Notes: generated by a model not told the origin, from the letters alone. A DNA stretch of 64,000 nucleotides from Septoria linicola (GCA_024114885.1 CP099422.1:806001-870000); one strand, 5' to 3'; shown: positions 43,021-53,751, numbered from the stretch's first letter. Made by a program: numbers and translations.

Positions 43021-44272
43021 ATGTCTGACTTTGATATAGCCTCGGTCCGTAGTCACTTTCCTGCGTTGAGTGGAAAGCAGGTGGTGAGTAAAGGACGAAA
43101 TACGAGCTAGACAAACCTCGCTAAGAACAATATAGTACTTCGACAATGCTGGAGGCAGTCAAGTCCTCAAAGAAGTCATCGACAGTGTCGTGCGGTATCT
43201 CAGCAATAATAACGTCCAACTCGGAGCTAGCTACCCAGTCTCACAAGAATCGACTCGTCTCTTCGAAGAGGGCTCAAAAGCAGTAGCGAAGTACATCAAT
43301 ACCACTCCAGAATGTGTAGTCCTCGGCCCTTCCACTACGCAACTCTTCAGGAACCTCTCCCTTTCACTCTACGACTACATCGACCAGGACTCCGAGATCA
43401 TCGTGTCCTTACTCGACCACGAAGCCAACATTGCCTCCTGGGTGCAGCTCGCGAAGGACAAGAACTGCAAGCTCATCTGGTGGAATGCGGAAGACAAGCA
43501 GAACCCTCAGCTTGACACCAATGTCCTTCACAAGCTAATGACACCCAAGACGAAGCTGGTAGCTTGCACTCAGACCTCAAACATCCTTGGTACAATCAAC
43601 GACGTCAAAGCCATTGCATCAGTCGTCCACGAAACACCCGGTGCTCTCCTCTGCGTCGACGCAGTCGCATACGCACCACACAGAGCAATTGATGTCACAG
43701 ACTGGGGCGTCGACTTCTACAGCTTCTCGTGGTACAAGCTCTACGGACCTCACATCGCTTCACTCTACGCTTCCAAGACCGCGCAGAAGCATCTGAGAAC
43801 TTTGGGACATTTCTTCAAAGGCACAGACACGCTCGAGAATCTCCTGGGACTAGCAGCCGCCAACTACGAGCTTACTGCAAGCATTCCGGAGGTGTGCAAA
43901 TACCTCAAAAGTGTGCCGTGGGATGCCACGAGTCGGTATGAGGAGAAGCTGCAGGCCATCTTGATTGAGTACTTGCTGTCAAAGCCAGAGGTTTATCAGA
44001 TCAAGGGCGAGCCTACGGCCAATCGCGAGAAGCGAGTCCCTGTCATTAGCTTCACTGTCAAAGGACGGAAGAGCAAAGATGTGGTCGATGCCATTGAGGC
44101 ACAAAGCAACTTTGGTTGCCGATGGGGAAGCTTCTACTCCAACAGACTGTGCGAGGAGGTTCTCGGTATTGATCCTGTGGATGGGGTGGTCAGAGTGAGC
44201 TTGCTGCATTACAATACAGAGGAAGAGATTAGAGGATATGTGAAGGTGCTGGATGAGGTCGCAAGTAGGTAA
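43021..44272 (+). CDS. Class V aminotransferase / cysteine desulfurase-like PLP enzyme
   Basis: PLP-dependent enzyme of the aminotransferase class V fold (NifS/Csd-like). Reactions in the family include cysteine desulfuration and transamination; which applies is unknown. Exons are 43021..43083 and 43136..44272; the 52-bp intron (gtgagt..atatag) joins FPALSGKQV to YFDNAGGSQVL, restoring the typical N-terminus, 399 aa in all. Cofactor region: LGPSTTQLF for phosphate binding, CVDAVAYAPHRAIDV with the PLP-stacking Asp, and SFSWYKLYGPHI with the Schiff-base Lys. The C-terminal domain ends RVSLLHYNTEEEI. No Cys loop typical of SufS/IscS was recognised, so the biosynthetic iron-sulfur role is unlikely. 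Confidence 0.92.
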
Positions 44273-45043
44273 GATGTCCTTGAAGGAAATTATGAATCAC
44301 TTCGGCAAACTCAACACCTTGCTCCCGTCTGTTGCGACCTTGCCACAGCGGTTGTCGTCAGTCCAGAGACAATGCATAGAATTGCTTCGTGATAAGACGA
44401 CACTCGGTAGGTTCTCTCTCTCTACGTTGCTCGCAAGCCGATCCATATCGGTCGGATGCTCGACGTCTTGGTCTATAATCGGCCACAGAAGCAAAGCCAC
44501 AAGTAAAACATTCCCTCATCCCCAGCACTGCATAGGTTGTGTATTGCACTAACACTATTCGGTCTCACGACCTTCTCCATCAAATAGCAAGCACTGTGCT
44601 GTGGCATGCGGGCTGGGGAAGCCAAAGATCTCACTTTGCAGCTTGACAGAGCGAGCTGAATCATCTTTCCCATCAGTGTACATTTCTAGCTCTAACGAAG
44701 AACTCCTCGGCAACAGACTTGCAGATACGGAGCATGCCCGGCGAGCAATAACTCAGAGCAGGATCGAGCTTTGTGAAATCGACACTATTACCTTAAGACT
44801 GCTCAAAAATCCTTGAGCCAGTCCATGTAGGACAGCTGGATGCTCGACGGCTTGGCTGATGTGAGACCTTCAGAGACGATCGGACTAAGGCAGTCGATTG
44901 GAGTCTCCTGGTGAAGAGTGTTCACTTCCGCTGACTCGTGACTAATGATCACTCTCTCTGAACACCCGATGAAGCTGATTTGGCTCGTCCTCGAGCGTGT
45001 TGTCGTAGTGCAAGGTAAAACTTCGGAGAATTGCTCCACTCTC

Positions 45044-45519
45044 ATTGACCGAGTTTACGAGGTCTATCTTACTCTACGAAAAAAAACAGGGTCCAAAAAT
45101 GATTGGCTGAGAGTGCGCCAAAAAAAAGAACGGGCACGTAACCTAATACCCTTAGTATATGCAGACTCTTTACTCCTATTTATAAACAAATCGTCCTTAC
45201 TATACCGTTAAACTACTTTACGTATTCGTCTAAGGCAAGCGTAATCTTAAGACCTACGATCGTTATCGTAAGTTAAAGTAGTTAAAGAGGAAGAAGGTAA
45301 AGTAGGGCCGTAGTACGCGTACTTAGCTTTGTAATAGAAATTATAGCTCGCTTATAAGTTCGTAGGAAGCCGTAGCTACCTATACGTAGAGATACGACGA
45401 CCTTATCCGCCGACGAAATACTAATCTAGTCTCTATTACCCCTATAGCCTACTATAAAGGTGCTATTACTTGCTAAGACGCGGAGGCTATCACGTGCGCG
45501 GCGCTACGTAGTTCCGAGT
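45044..45519. repeat. AT-rich direct repeat, copy 1
   Basis: Begins attgaccgagtttacgagg and ends gctacgtagttccgagt. TA dinucleotides are conspicuous and no long ORF is present, as expected for an RIP-mutated transposable-element remnant. Copy 2 starts 527 bp later with most bases identical by eye. Differences are largely C/T and G/A transitions. Confidence 0.8.
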
Positions 45520-45570
45520 ACCTTTATTATATAAAGTATAAGTTCCCGTATATAATTCGTCTCGTATATA

Positions 45571-46081
45571 ATTAACCGAGTTTACGAGGTCTATCTTACT
45601 CTTCGAAAAAAAACAGGGTCTAAAAATGATTAGCTAAGAGTGCGCCAAAAAAAGAACGGGCACGTGACCTAATACCCTTAGCATATATAGACTCTTTACT
45701 TCTATATAATATCGACGTATTACTATAGACTCCGTATCCGATAGTACTAAGCTTTATAGTAATTACTATACTATTAAACTACTTTACGTATTCGTCTAAG
45801 GCAAGCGCAATCTTAAGACCTACGATCGTTATCGTAAGTTAAAGTAGTTGAAGGGGAAGAAGGTAAAGTAGGGCCGTAGTACGCGTACTTAGCTTTATAA
45901 TAGAAATTATAGCCCGCTTACAAGTTCGTAGGAAGCCGTAGCTACTCGTGCGTAGAGACCGACCTTATCCGCCGACGAGATGCTAATCCAGTCCCTATTA
46001 CCCCTGCAGCCTACTATAAAGGTGTTGTTACTTGCTAAGACGCGGAGGCTATCACGTGCGCGGCGCTACGTAGTTCCGAGT
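45571..46081. repeat. AT-rich direct repeat, copy 2
   Basis: Same start and end blocks as copy 1, but with an extra ~40-70-bp TA-rich stretch near 45700-45775 in place of a shorter segment, and a small deletion near 45955. The copies are separated by a 51-bp TA-rich spacer that twice contains cgtatataatt. Confidence 0.8.
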
Positions 46082-46464
46082 CAACAGGGTCAGATCTTTG
46101 CGTGTACGCGACAGGGACCTTGTCCATCTCGCATTCTCGCGAAATCTGATTCCAATTCATATTGTGTAGCTGGATTTCCGTTGGCTCTGTGTCCTTGAGA
46201 ATCGCAGAGACACATCTGATACTAGGAGGTGATCCACGATAATGTACAGCACATTGGCTTTAAAAGCTCGAGTTGAGCAGTACAGCACAAATGGAAAATG
46301 TGGAAGTTCAAGTACGAGTTGCAGTGGGAAGTTTCCACATATTCATGCTTTCCATTCTGTCTGACTCGAATCTTATCCTATGTCTGGAGGCACGATGCCT
46401 CGGCGCTCGACAGATTCATAGAAGCAGCAGGATTTCCACGTGAGTTCCAGTCCTCCTAGCTGGC

Positions 46465-48192
46465 TCAATCAGCCTTTCCTATGCCTCGAAACCGCTTGTC
46501 CTGCTTGAACCGCTCCACTTCTTGTCGTGTCGGTCGTGCTTCAGGTCCCACGCCTCCACGGATTGGTCCTTGACCAGCCTGTCGAACGAGCCGGAATCTG
46601 TACCTCTCCTTCACCTTGTCAACAAGCTCATAGTCTGTAACATCATAGAGCCCATCGTAGCGGAACCCAAGTTGTGGCGCATACTTGGAATGCGAGGAGG
46701 CTTTGCTGGACCGAATAAAGCGAACAGGTATATTGTCTTCTTTATTCTTCATGAGGAGCAGCGTGCCTCTGGAGATTTGGCCCGGATTGGTCGTGTCTTG
46801 GCCAAAATATTCCACAACATCCCCCTGGTCCTTGTCGGGATAGACATGGTTCTTGCCACCACTCATGAAGCAAGAGTACGCACCCACGCCTGCGTCACCT
46901 GAAATGCCGGCTTGACTGTCTCCATGGGCCCCGTCACGGAGAGCGCAAAGCAGTGTGGGCCACCATTGGCCATTGACCAGCTTGCCGTTGCCTTTGTATT
47001 TTGATGAGACCTTGCACTCCTTCTTTACAGTATCAGCAGCACGATCGTCGTCGGCGTATTTGCCCTTTTGTGCCAGCTCCAGGCCGAACAACATATCATC
47101 ATCGAAGTTCTTAGCACACCACTTGTGATAGAGCTCGGCTGCATCAGACTGGACATCCCATGGCCAAGCACCTTTCATGGAGCCAGCAAACTGATCGTCA
47201 AAGATCTGTGGAAGACCATCTTCGTTGTGTAGCATCCTCTTATTCCGTAGAAGCTGTGGACCAGCTGGTCCCATAGCCAAGAATGGGGCTTCATGCAGCA
47301 TCTCACGAAGCTCGTTCATCTCCATTTGGCTGTTGACCCTAGGCCCAGCCTTCTTCAGAGTAGCCACCTGATCCCTCAGGCGCTGCAAAAGCGTGTCTGC
47401 GTTGCTCGTTTCTGCTGATCGCTTGTTTGACACCTTCAGCTTTGTATACCACTCTGGTGGTCCTCGGCCTGTGCTAGACGAGATAGGTGACTTTGGAGAC
47501 GATGAGTTCGAACTGGTTTCTTCACGGGGCTTCTTCGACGGCTTGATGCTACTCAAATCGCGTCCGCTAAAGCTCGGTCGCGCGGGATGCCGATCTAGAG
47601 TCTTTCGCGGCTCTGGCTTAAGCGGTAACGAAGGCGTTGAAGCTGCTGGCTTTGCGGATGGTGGAGGTTGTGCAGAGATGGTGTGATGTGCCTTCGAAAC
47701 TTCCCGCTGAGGCTCGCGATTTCCATGCTCAGAGTGTTCGCCTAGTGACGATACAGAGCCTCTTCTAGCATCGCTTGCCTTATCAAAGCTCTTGAGTCGA
47801 GGTGCCTTTCGCGGATTCCAGCCCTCCAGGGTGTTGAATGTGGCCGTTGATGGGTTGGCTTTACGAGGTTGGAGTACAGCCTTCCGGTGCTTTTCGACAA
47901 GCTGTCGTTGCTTCTGTCGTTGCCTCTCTAGCGCCTGCTGTTTCGCGTCATCACTCCCGCTGTGTCCAGCGGATTCATCTGATGACAGATGTCTGCTCGG
48001 CTGTCGCTTTGTACTTCCGGAGGCCTGCTGTTCTGCCAAAGCTGCCTCCAGGACAGATAGGCGCTTGTCTTCGGCGACCCAACGTGGCTGATCCTTCCAG
48101 AGTTCGTCCAGCTCTCTGAAACCTGCCTGCACGCTCAGTGCTAGATCACTTAGCAGCGGCTCCGCGCTCGATTCCATCTGCTTATCACCCAT
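46465..48192 (-). CDS. SRA-YDG domain protein
   Basis: Single-exon 575-aa protein ending in an SRA-YDG domain (about residues 405-545), the fold that flips and reads modified cytosine in UHRF1/SUVH proteins and in some modification-dependent nucleases. Visible hallmarks are GISGDAGVGAYS, the KNHVYPDKDQGDVVEYFG segment, then LGFRYDGLYDV (YDG) and YRFRLVRQAGQ. No RING, PHD, SET or nuclease motif is seen. Residues 1-270 are basic, Ser/Pro/Lys-rich and probably disordered, with a Gln/Arg coiled-coil stretch near 80-105. A conserved-looking helical block lies at about 275-400 (QLLRNKRMLHNEDGLPQIFDD region). Binding to 5-methylcytosine is a family inference. It lies 384 bp from the decayed repeat. 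Confidence 0.88.
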   Translation of the reverse strand: MGDKQMESSAEPLLSDLALSVQAGFRELDELWKDQPRWVAEDKRLSVLEAALAEQQASGSTKRQPSRHLSSDESAGHSGSDDAKQQALERQRQKQRQLVEKHRKAVLQPRKANPSTATFNTLEGWNPRKAPRLKSFDKASDARRGSVSSLGEHSEHGNREPQREVSKAHHTISAQPPPSAKPAASTPSLPLKPEPRKTLDRHPARPSFSGRDLSSIKPSKKPREETSSNSSSPKSPISSSTGRGPPEWYTKLKVSNKRSAETSNADTLLQRLRDQVATLKKAGPRVNSQMEMNELREMLHEAPFLAMGPAGPQLLRNKRMLHNEDGLPQIFDDQFAGSMKGAWPWDVQSDAAELYHKWCAKNFDDDMLFGLELAQKGKYADDDRAADTVKKECKVSSKYKGNGKLVNGQWWPTLLCALRDGAHGDSQAGISGDAGVGAYSCFMSGGKNHVYPDKDQGDVVEYFGQDTTNPGQISRGTLLLMKNKEDNIPVRFIRSSKASSHSKYAPQLGFRYDGLYDVTDYELVDKVKERYRFRLVRQAGQGPIRGGVGPEARPTRQEVERFKQDKRFRGIGKAD

Positions 48193-49103
48193 CTTGAGAC
48201 CAGCGACGCGTTACACTTGTGCTTTCAACGTGACGAGGGCTAGTGGACGAGCACGACGGATGCGATTGTCCCGAACCGCGGTAGTGGGCTGCCTTGGGCG
48301 TAACACTATGTTTTCCTATTTTAACCGTTATATATGAGCTTATAGCGACGTATCCCTTTTGCAATCAGATAAAGAATGCGAGGAGGTACTACATCGTAGT
48401 ATTGATTATAGCCCTTAAGGCAAATCTTTACTAATAGCGGTATTAGACTTCGGGAAAGTCACATACCTTTTGCTTGAAGCAGCGCCTAGAATTCGTAGAA
48501 GCGGCAAGTCTCATAGAATAAGAGCAGCGGTCGCAGTTAGTAGATCCGTATACCACGTCGCGGCGCACTGCCTAGTGGAACGTCGACGGCATACGCCCCA
48601 ATTCACTTTGTTGAAAGGTTGTAGTGCTGTTGCACGATGTCTCATGTCGGTGTTATGTTGTCAAAGAAGTGCTCGTCGAGCCCGAATTCGCAGATCGATA
48701 TGCGCCTTCTTTCTTTAGCGCAAACAGCAGCAGGAACGCGCCGTCATCTCACTTCGTCGCTAACCTGACTTCAGAACGCGCACATTCCTTGACCTCATCC
48801 TCATTCACCTTTGGGCCATTAGTAACCCATGGGTTATGTCTAGAAATATTGGCTAGTGCGGAATATCACGAAGCTTTTATATGCCTTTGGGCAGTAATAG
48901 TAACAAGGACAATAGAAGCAAAACCCCCTCTTCCTAACTGCTTTAAGATAGCATCAGACCTAGGTGCAGATTAACGCACTGTGATTGGTGATAGCTTCCG
49001 GGATCTTCCTGAATTCTGCAGGTTAATACAGCGATTATTCCCATCGGCTTTGCTGACCAGGGGCAATACAGAACGCCATTCCAGGCCATGAAGCATGGCT
49101 GGT
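48193..49103. other. Intergenic region with TA-rich patches
   Basis: 911 bp with no supportable gene. The stretches at about 48300-48470 and 48830-48970 are TA-rich compared with surrounding DNA and may be remnants of decayed mobile DNA. They do not obviously match the 45-46 kb repeat. Confidence 0.45.
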
Positions 49104-50318
49104 CTACTTGCCAGTCTTGATGCAATCAACAACGAACTCAGCGACAGCCACCTGACCTTCGCGTCGCGTGGTCGCCTCAGTGTGAAGAGCGCCAATGATA
49201 TCTGTTCTCTGCGTACGTAGACCAGCGTCACGGGATATCTTGTCCAGCTTATCAGCCTCACTCGGTGGGACGACCTCATCACGCGTAGCCGGCATGAGAA
49301 GAACACGTGGGGGACAATTGACGCGCGCAATGCTCTGTAGAGCAGCTTGGCTATCCCAATGGTTCCACAGAAATGGCCACAAGTACTGATATGGCAGCCA
49401 CTTCTGCGGGTATAGGGCCAGGAGCATGCTTTTTATGCCCGTGAAAGGTGTTTCTAGGACAAGGCCAGTGATCTTGGTCGGATGCTTACTAGGCTTTGTG
49501 GCCAGGTATTGAGCTGCCGCAGTGCTAGCAACGCCTGCTCCTATACTCTGCCCCCAGAGAATGATTTCGAGTTCTGATCTGGGGGCAGCTTGTGTCGTGA
49601 TCACCCACTGCAACATGGCCTGAGCGTCTTTCTCGATGCCCTTCTGAGAAGCTCGCCCGCTTGACGTCCAATACCCACGATACGAAAGAGCAACTAGCAT
49701 GAATTCCACGTTGGCACTTTGCCCTTCTTCTTCAAGGGCTCGAGCTTCTATAGCCTTGAGCGTGTTGCTCAGAAGGGGCAGCCTAGGCGGTGTACTGCTA
49801 CCATTGCCCTGGAAATAGCATATCACAACTTTCCTCTTTCTGCCGTTATCCGCCACTGCTTCATTGCCCATCATGCTCCCTACGCACAGCGCGATGCGGG
49901 TGCCATCTAACGACTTGATGTGAAGGTGTTCCCAGCTCACTGGCTTGCAGATAGCGGCATAAGCTTCGACCTTCTCTTTACGTGCATATGGCGGCATATA
50001 TGGCATGTAGATGATCTTGTCCTGGAAAAGAACAGTCATCATACATTTGTATGTCCACAACCCAATGAACAGGCTGGTAAACACGACAGGAGGCACCAGG
50101 ATGGACGGCAAACCGCTCGAGAACAGTCGCTCTGATGTTGGGGAACATCTCGAGATCGCGTAGCAGGTCGGACGCCTGTATTTTCTTCCATTCAAATGGC
50201 TTCGAGCATGCAATCGCAGGACAGACGAGCACACATGATAGGAGTGAGGTCGAGAGCCTAGGCCCGAGGGTCTGGGAACAATGCGCGGAATGCAGCGCGA
50301 GAGATTGAAAGCACGCAT
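49104..50318 (-). CDS. Alpha/beta hydrolase, ABHD13/Bem46-like
   Basis: Membrane-anchored serine hydrolase-fold protein of the ABHD13/Bem46 group (404 aa, single exon). An Arg/Ser-rich N-terminus (about 1-70) precedes a hydrophobic anchor near 70-92 (ILVPPVVFTSLFIGLW). The hydrolase domain follows. The nucleophile elbow is GQSIGAG (Ser near 255), the acid is probably in PATRDEVVPP, and the His is in GALHTEA. Fungal Bem46 proteins have been tied to polarity and cell-envelope lipids. Substrate is unknown. It is divergent from HIS4, 276 bp between starts. Confidence 0.87.
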   Translation of the reverse strand: MRAFNLSRCIPRIVPRPSGLGSRPHSYHVCSSVLRLHARSHLNGRKYRRPTCYAISRCSPTSERLFSSGLPSILVPPVVFTSLFIGLWTYKCMMTVLFQDKIIYMPYMPPYARKEKVEAYAAICKPVSWEHLHIKSLDGTRIALCVGSMMGNEAVADNGRKRKVVICYFQGNGSSTPPRLPLLSNTLKAIEARALEEEGQSANVEFMLVALSYRGYWTSSGRASQKGIEKDAQAMLQWVITTQAAPRSELEIILWGQSIGAGVASTAAAQYLATKPSKHPTKITGLVLETPFTGIKSMLLALYPQKWLPYQYLWPFLWNHWDSQAALQSIARVNCPPRVLLMPATRDEVVPPSEADKLDKISRDAGLRTQRTDIIGALHTEATTRREGQVAVAEFVVDCIKTGK

Positions 50319-50594
50319 TGACCCATAGCTGCTAGGGGATGTCTCTCACTGAGGCAGTACGGTCGTCCTCAAGAACTCTGAAACTGTGGAAGCTCTCGAC
50401 GTGAAAGATGCAACACGCAAGCCGAGAAATGTTCGAGAAGCATGGATCCCATGCGCGATGGATGGTCCCTGCAGAAGGGAGTCTGTGCTCAATGAGATGA
50501 CGGCCGAGAGGTGGGGCTGTCGATTGCGCTGACTATTTTATTGCTTCGACTCACTTGTGATTTCTGCGATAACACCACACTGACGATTCTCACC
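50319..50594. promoter_or_regulatory. Divergent promoter of the ABHD13-like and HIS4 genes
   Basis: Interval of 276 bp that must hold both promoters. A GCN4/CPC1-like near-match (cgactcac) occurs about 45 bp before the HIS4 ATG. It differs from TGACTCA at one base, so control by general amino acid control is only suggested. Confidence 0.35.
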
Positions 50595-53273
50595 ATGGCT
50601 TCTGAGCAATCACCACCTTTCCTGGCGGCCATTGACCTGGACTCGTACCAAGGCATTGACCAGATCCAGCAATCCAAGGAACTGGCCTACGCTGGTGGAC
50701 TTGTAACAACAGTCACGACTACGAATATCGAGGCAGCCTTTGTTTTACTCAAGGACACTGTAGCACAGTTTCCAGTATATCTTGTAGTGTTCGGCCTTGA
50801 GTCGCAGCAAGATATCATTGATCTGTTAGACGCAGGCGCAGCCAAGGTATTCGTCCGGAGCCAGCAAGCTGCAGGCTTGAAGAGCGTGAAGACCCTCGAT
50901 TTAGCCCGCGTTGTATACTGCCCTACTGCTTCTGTTGGAGAAGATACACAGGCAGTGGACGGCACCCCATTTGGCCTACTTTTACAGAATGTTGGCAGTG
51001 TCGAGAACGTCAGCAGTATCCTACAGCAACTGGGCAAGAACCGACCACCTGTCTACGTATCGAAGCAGCACATCACCGAGCAGGAGGCTCTCGAGCTAGG
51101 CCAGCAGGATGCTGTACCTATAATACCTGCAGCACAGCTGAGCATTGCAGCTGAGGCTTCTGCAGACCATGTGCGTGTGGCTACGCTCCTGCTCGCACAG
51201 GTCAAGAGCGACCGACCCGATGGACTTTTCACCACACTGGTTACGGATGAGCGTGGGGTGGCATTGGGCTTGGTGTACAGCAATGAAGAGAGTGTGGCAG
51301 AGAGTCTGCGATCAGGACGAGGTGTTTACCACAGCAGGAAGCGAGGACTATGGCGAAAGGGCGATACGAGCGGCGACTGGCAAGAGCTTGTACGGATTGA
51401 CGCCGATTGCGATCAGGACACGCTTTGTTTTGTTGTGCGACAGCAAGGTCATGGTTTCTGCCACCTGCAAACAGCCACGTGCTTTGGACAGTACCGTGGC
51501 TTGTCTAAGCTGCAGAAGACACTGCAGAGCAGGAAGCGGTCTGCGCCAGAGGGCTCATACACGGCACGCTTGTTCAACGACACGAAAATGCTGAATGCTA
51601 AGATCATGGAGGAGGCCGCCGAGTTGACCGAGGCTCAATCGAAGGAGGATATCGCATTCGAGGCCGCTGACGTGCTCTACTTCACCCTTACCAAGGCCGT
51701 GGCTGCAGGTATAAGCTTAGAGGACATTGAGCGAAACCTAGATGCGAAGAGCGTCAAGGTCAAGCGAAGGAAAGGAGACGCGAAGGGACCATACGCAGAG
51801 AAGTTCGGTGTCTCATCGACTGAGTCCGCTCCAATTAATGGTGTCCTGACCTCGAATGGCAAAGCATCCAAGGAGGAGATCAAGGAGGCTGAGTCGAAGC
51901 CCAAGAGCAAGGATGATGCAGCCGGTCTGAACAAAGATGGCCGTATTCAGATGAACAGACTTGTCACAGCGCAGTCAACCCCAGAAGCAGTTCGCGAAGC
52001 ACTCAAGCGACCATCGCAGCGATCAACAGACAAGATCATGGGCATCGTCAATCCAATCATCAAGGATATCCGAGAACGAGGCGACAAGGCTCTGCTAGAG
52101 TATACTCATAAGTTCGAGAAGGCCACATCGTTGACGACGCCTGTGCTGAAAGCTCCATTCCCACAAAGTCTTATGCAACTGCCTCCGGAAACCATTGAAG
52201 CTATCGACATATCCTACGAGAACATCCGCAAGTTCCACGCAGCTCAGAAAGAATCGAAGCCTCTCGAGGTTGAGACGATGCCCGGTGTTGTATGCTCTCG
52301 ATTTGTGCGCCCCATCGAGAACGTCGGTCTCTACGTGCCTGGTGGTACAGCTGTCCTGCCCTCCACTGCACTGATGCTTGGCGTCCCAGCACAAGTCGCT
52401 GGTTGCAAGCGCATTGTGATGGCCTCACCACCGCGAGCCGATGGCAAGCTGACCCCAGAAGTCGTGTATGCGGCGCACAAGGTTGGTGCCGACAGCATCG
52501 TCCTCGCAGGCGGTGCTCAAGCTGTCGCTGCCATGGCATACGGAACAGAGAATGTCACCAAGGTGGACAAGATTCTTGGACCTGGTAATCAGTTCGTCAC
52601 AGCAGCGAAGATGATCGTCAGCAACGACACGAGTGCAAATGTCAGCATCGACATGCCAGCGGGCCCATCTGAAGTGCTTGTCATTGCTGACGAGACAGCA
52701 AACCCGGCATTTGTTGCCAGCGATCTGCTGTCACAAGCTGAGCACGGAGTCGACTCTCAGGTCATATGCATTGCAGTCAGTCTCAGTGAAGCACAAGTGC
52801 AAGCGATCGAGGATGAGCTGCACAACCAAGCCATGGCACTACCGCGTGTGGACATGGTAAGAGGTGCCATTAGCCATTCCGTCCACTTGATCGTCAAGGA
52901 CATTGAAGAAGCAATGGAGCTGAGCAACCAGTACGCTCCTGAGCACTTGATTCTCCAAGTCAAGGACCCACTAGCTGTTCGCGAGATGGTCACCAACGCC
53001 GGATCAGTGTTCTGTGGCGAATGGACGCCTGAGTCTGTCGGCGACTACTCGGCTGGTGTGAACCACTCGCTACCCACATACGGCTATGCGAAGCAATACT
53101 CTGGCGTCAATCTGGCAAGCTACGTGAAGCACATCACGTCGTCAAATCTTACTGCGCAGGGTCTCAGAAATGTCGGCAAGGCGGTCATGCAGCTCGCAAA
53201 AGTTGAAGAGCTTGAGGCACATAGGCGCGCAGTCGAACTACGACTGGACTTCTTGGACAAACAAGCGGCATGA
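50595..53273 (+). CDS. HIS4: Trifunctional histidine biosynthesis protein HIS4
   Basis: Catalyses steps 2, 3, 9 and 10 of histidine synthesis: phosphoribosyl-AMP cyclohydrolase, phosphoribosyl-ATP pyrophosphohydrolase and histidinol dehydrogenase on one chain. The start is the ATG at 50595 (context caccATGg); upstream in-frame sequence opens only at a GTG. The 892-aa length is typical of ascomycetes. The N-terminal region and cyclohydrolase domain occupy about 1-315 (DADCDQDTLCFVVRQQG, CHLQTATCFG). The pyrophosphohydrolase domain is about 320-405 (KIMEEAAELTEAQ, EAADVLYF). After a Lys-rich linker, histidinol dehydrogenase covers about 455-885 (GPGNQFVTAAK, GPSEVLVIAD, YAPEHLIL, GEWTPESVGDY). 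No intron. Confidence 0.98.
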   Translation: MASEQSPPFLAAIDLDSYQGIDQIQQSKELAYAGGLVTTVTTTNIEAAFVLLKDTVAQFPVYLVVFGLESQQDIIDLLDAGAAKVFVRSQQAAGLKSVKTLDLARVVYCPTASVGEDTQAVDGTPFGLLLQNVGSVENVSSILQQLGKNRPPVYVSKQHITEQEALELGQQDAVPIIPAAQLSIAAEASADHVRVATLLLAQVKSDRPDGLFTTLVTDERGVALGLVYSNEESVAESLRSGRGVYHSRKRGLWRKGDTSGDWQELVRIDADCDQDTLCFVVRQQGHGFCHLQTATCFGQYRGLSKLQKTLQSRKRSAPEGSYTARLFNDTKMLNAKIMEEAAELTEAQSKEDIAFEAADVLYFTLTKAVAAGISLEDIERNLDAKSVKVKRRKGDAKGPYAEKFGVSSTESAPINGVLTSNGKASKEEIKEAESKPKSKDDAAGLNKDGRIQMNRLVTAQSTPEAVREALKRPSQRSTDKIMGIVNPIIKDIRERGDKALLEYTHKFEKATSLTTPVLKAPFPQSLMQLPPETIEAIDISYENIRKFHAAQKESKPLEVETMPGVVCSRFVRPIENVGLYVPGGTAVLPSTALMLGVPAQVAGCKRIVMASPPRADGKLTPEVVYAAHKVGADSIVLAGGAQAVAAMAYGTENVTKVDKILGPGNQFVTAAKMIVSNDTSANVSIDMPAGPSEVLVIADETANPAFVASDLLSQAEHGVDSQVICIAVSLSEAQVQAIEDELHNQAMALPRVDMVRGAISHSVHLIVKDIEEAMELSNQYAPEHLILQVKDPLAVREMVTNAGSVFCGEWTPESVGDYSAGVNHSLPTYGYAKQYSGVNLASYVKHITSSNLTAQGLRNVGKAVMQLAKVEELEAHRRAVELRLDFLDKQAA

Positions 53274-53751
53274 GGTCAACCAGTAGCCTCAGCTACCAGG
53301 GTAGGGCAAGCCACCCGCCCAAGCAGGCACAAAATATGTGCAAGCCGGTACTGCACGTTTCAATCTCAATTTTATGATGACACAGAAGCACGATGAGAAG
53401 TGATGTATACAGTATAGACAGCAACGAACGAACAAGACATTTCAAGATTCACACCGGAATCTGTCCTTTAGTAAGCCCTATGCATAAAGCTGCCCCTCTT
53501 TTGCACAACACAAGCTCTCTAGCGTACGAACAGCTTCGACTAAGACCTCCTTCCTTTCAGCCCTCGGACAACAAGCAATGCACTTGAAGACGCGTCTCGG
53601 CTGACAGTAATGCCTCTCCGAAGCTGAATAGCACGAACTCGCAACATACGACGCAAGTATAAGAATCTCACCAGTGCCTCTTCTCGCACATCCGAAACCA
53701 CTAGCATCTCTACCATAAGACTCCAGACCTTCATCCAACATCTCATCCACC
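53274..53751. other. Intergenic region
   Basis: 478 bp between HIS4 and the esterase gene, same direction. Terminator and promoter sequences are presumed. No gene was seen. Confidence 0.45.

Larger units (their letters stand above)
44273..46464. other. Intergenic region with an AT-rich decayed repeat pair
   Basis: 2.2 kb. The first ~770 bp and last ~380 bp have normal composition and no gene. The middle (about 45044-46081) is two direct copies of an AT/TA-rich sequence, annotated separately. Confidence 0.6.
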
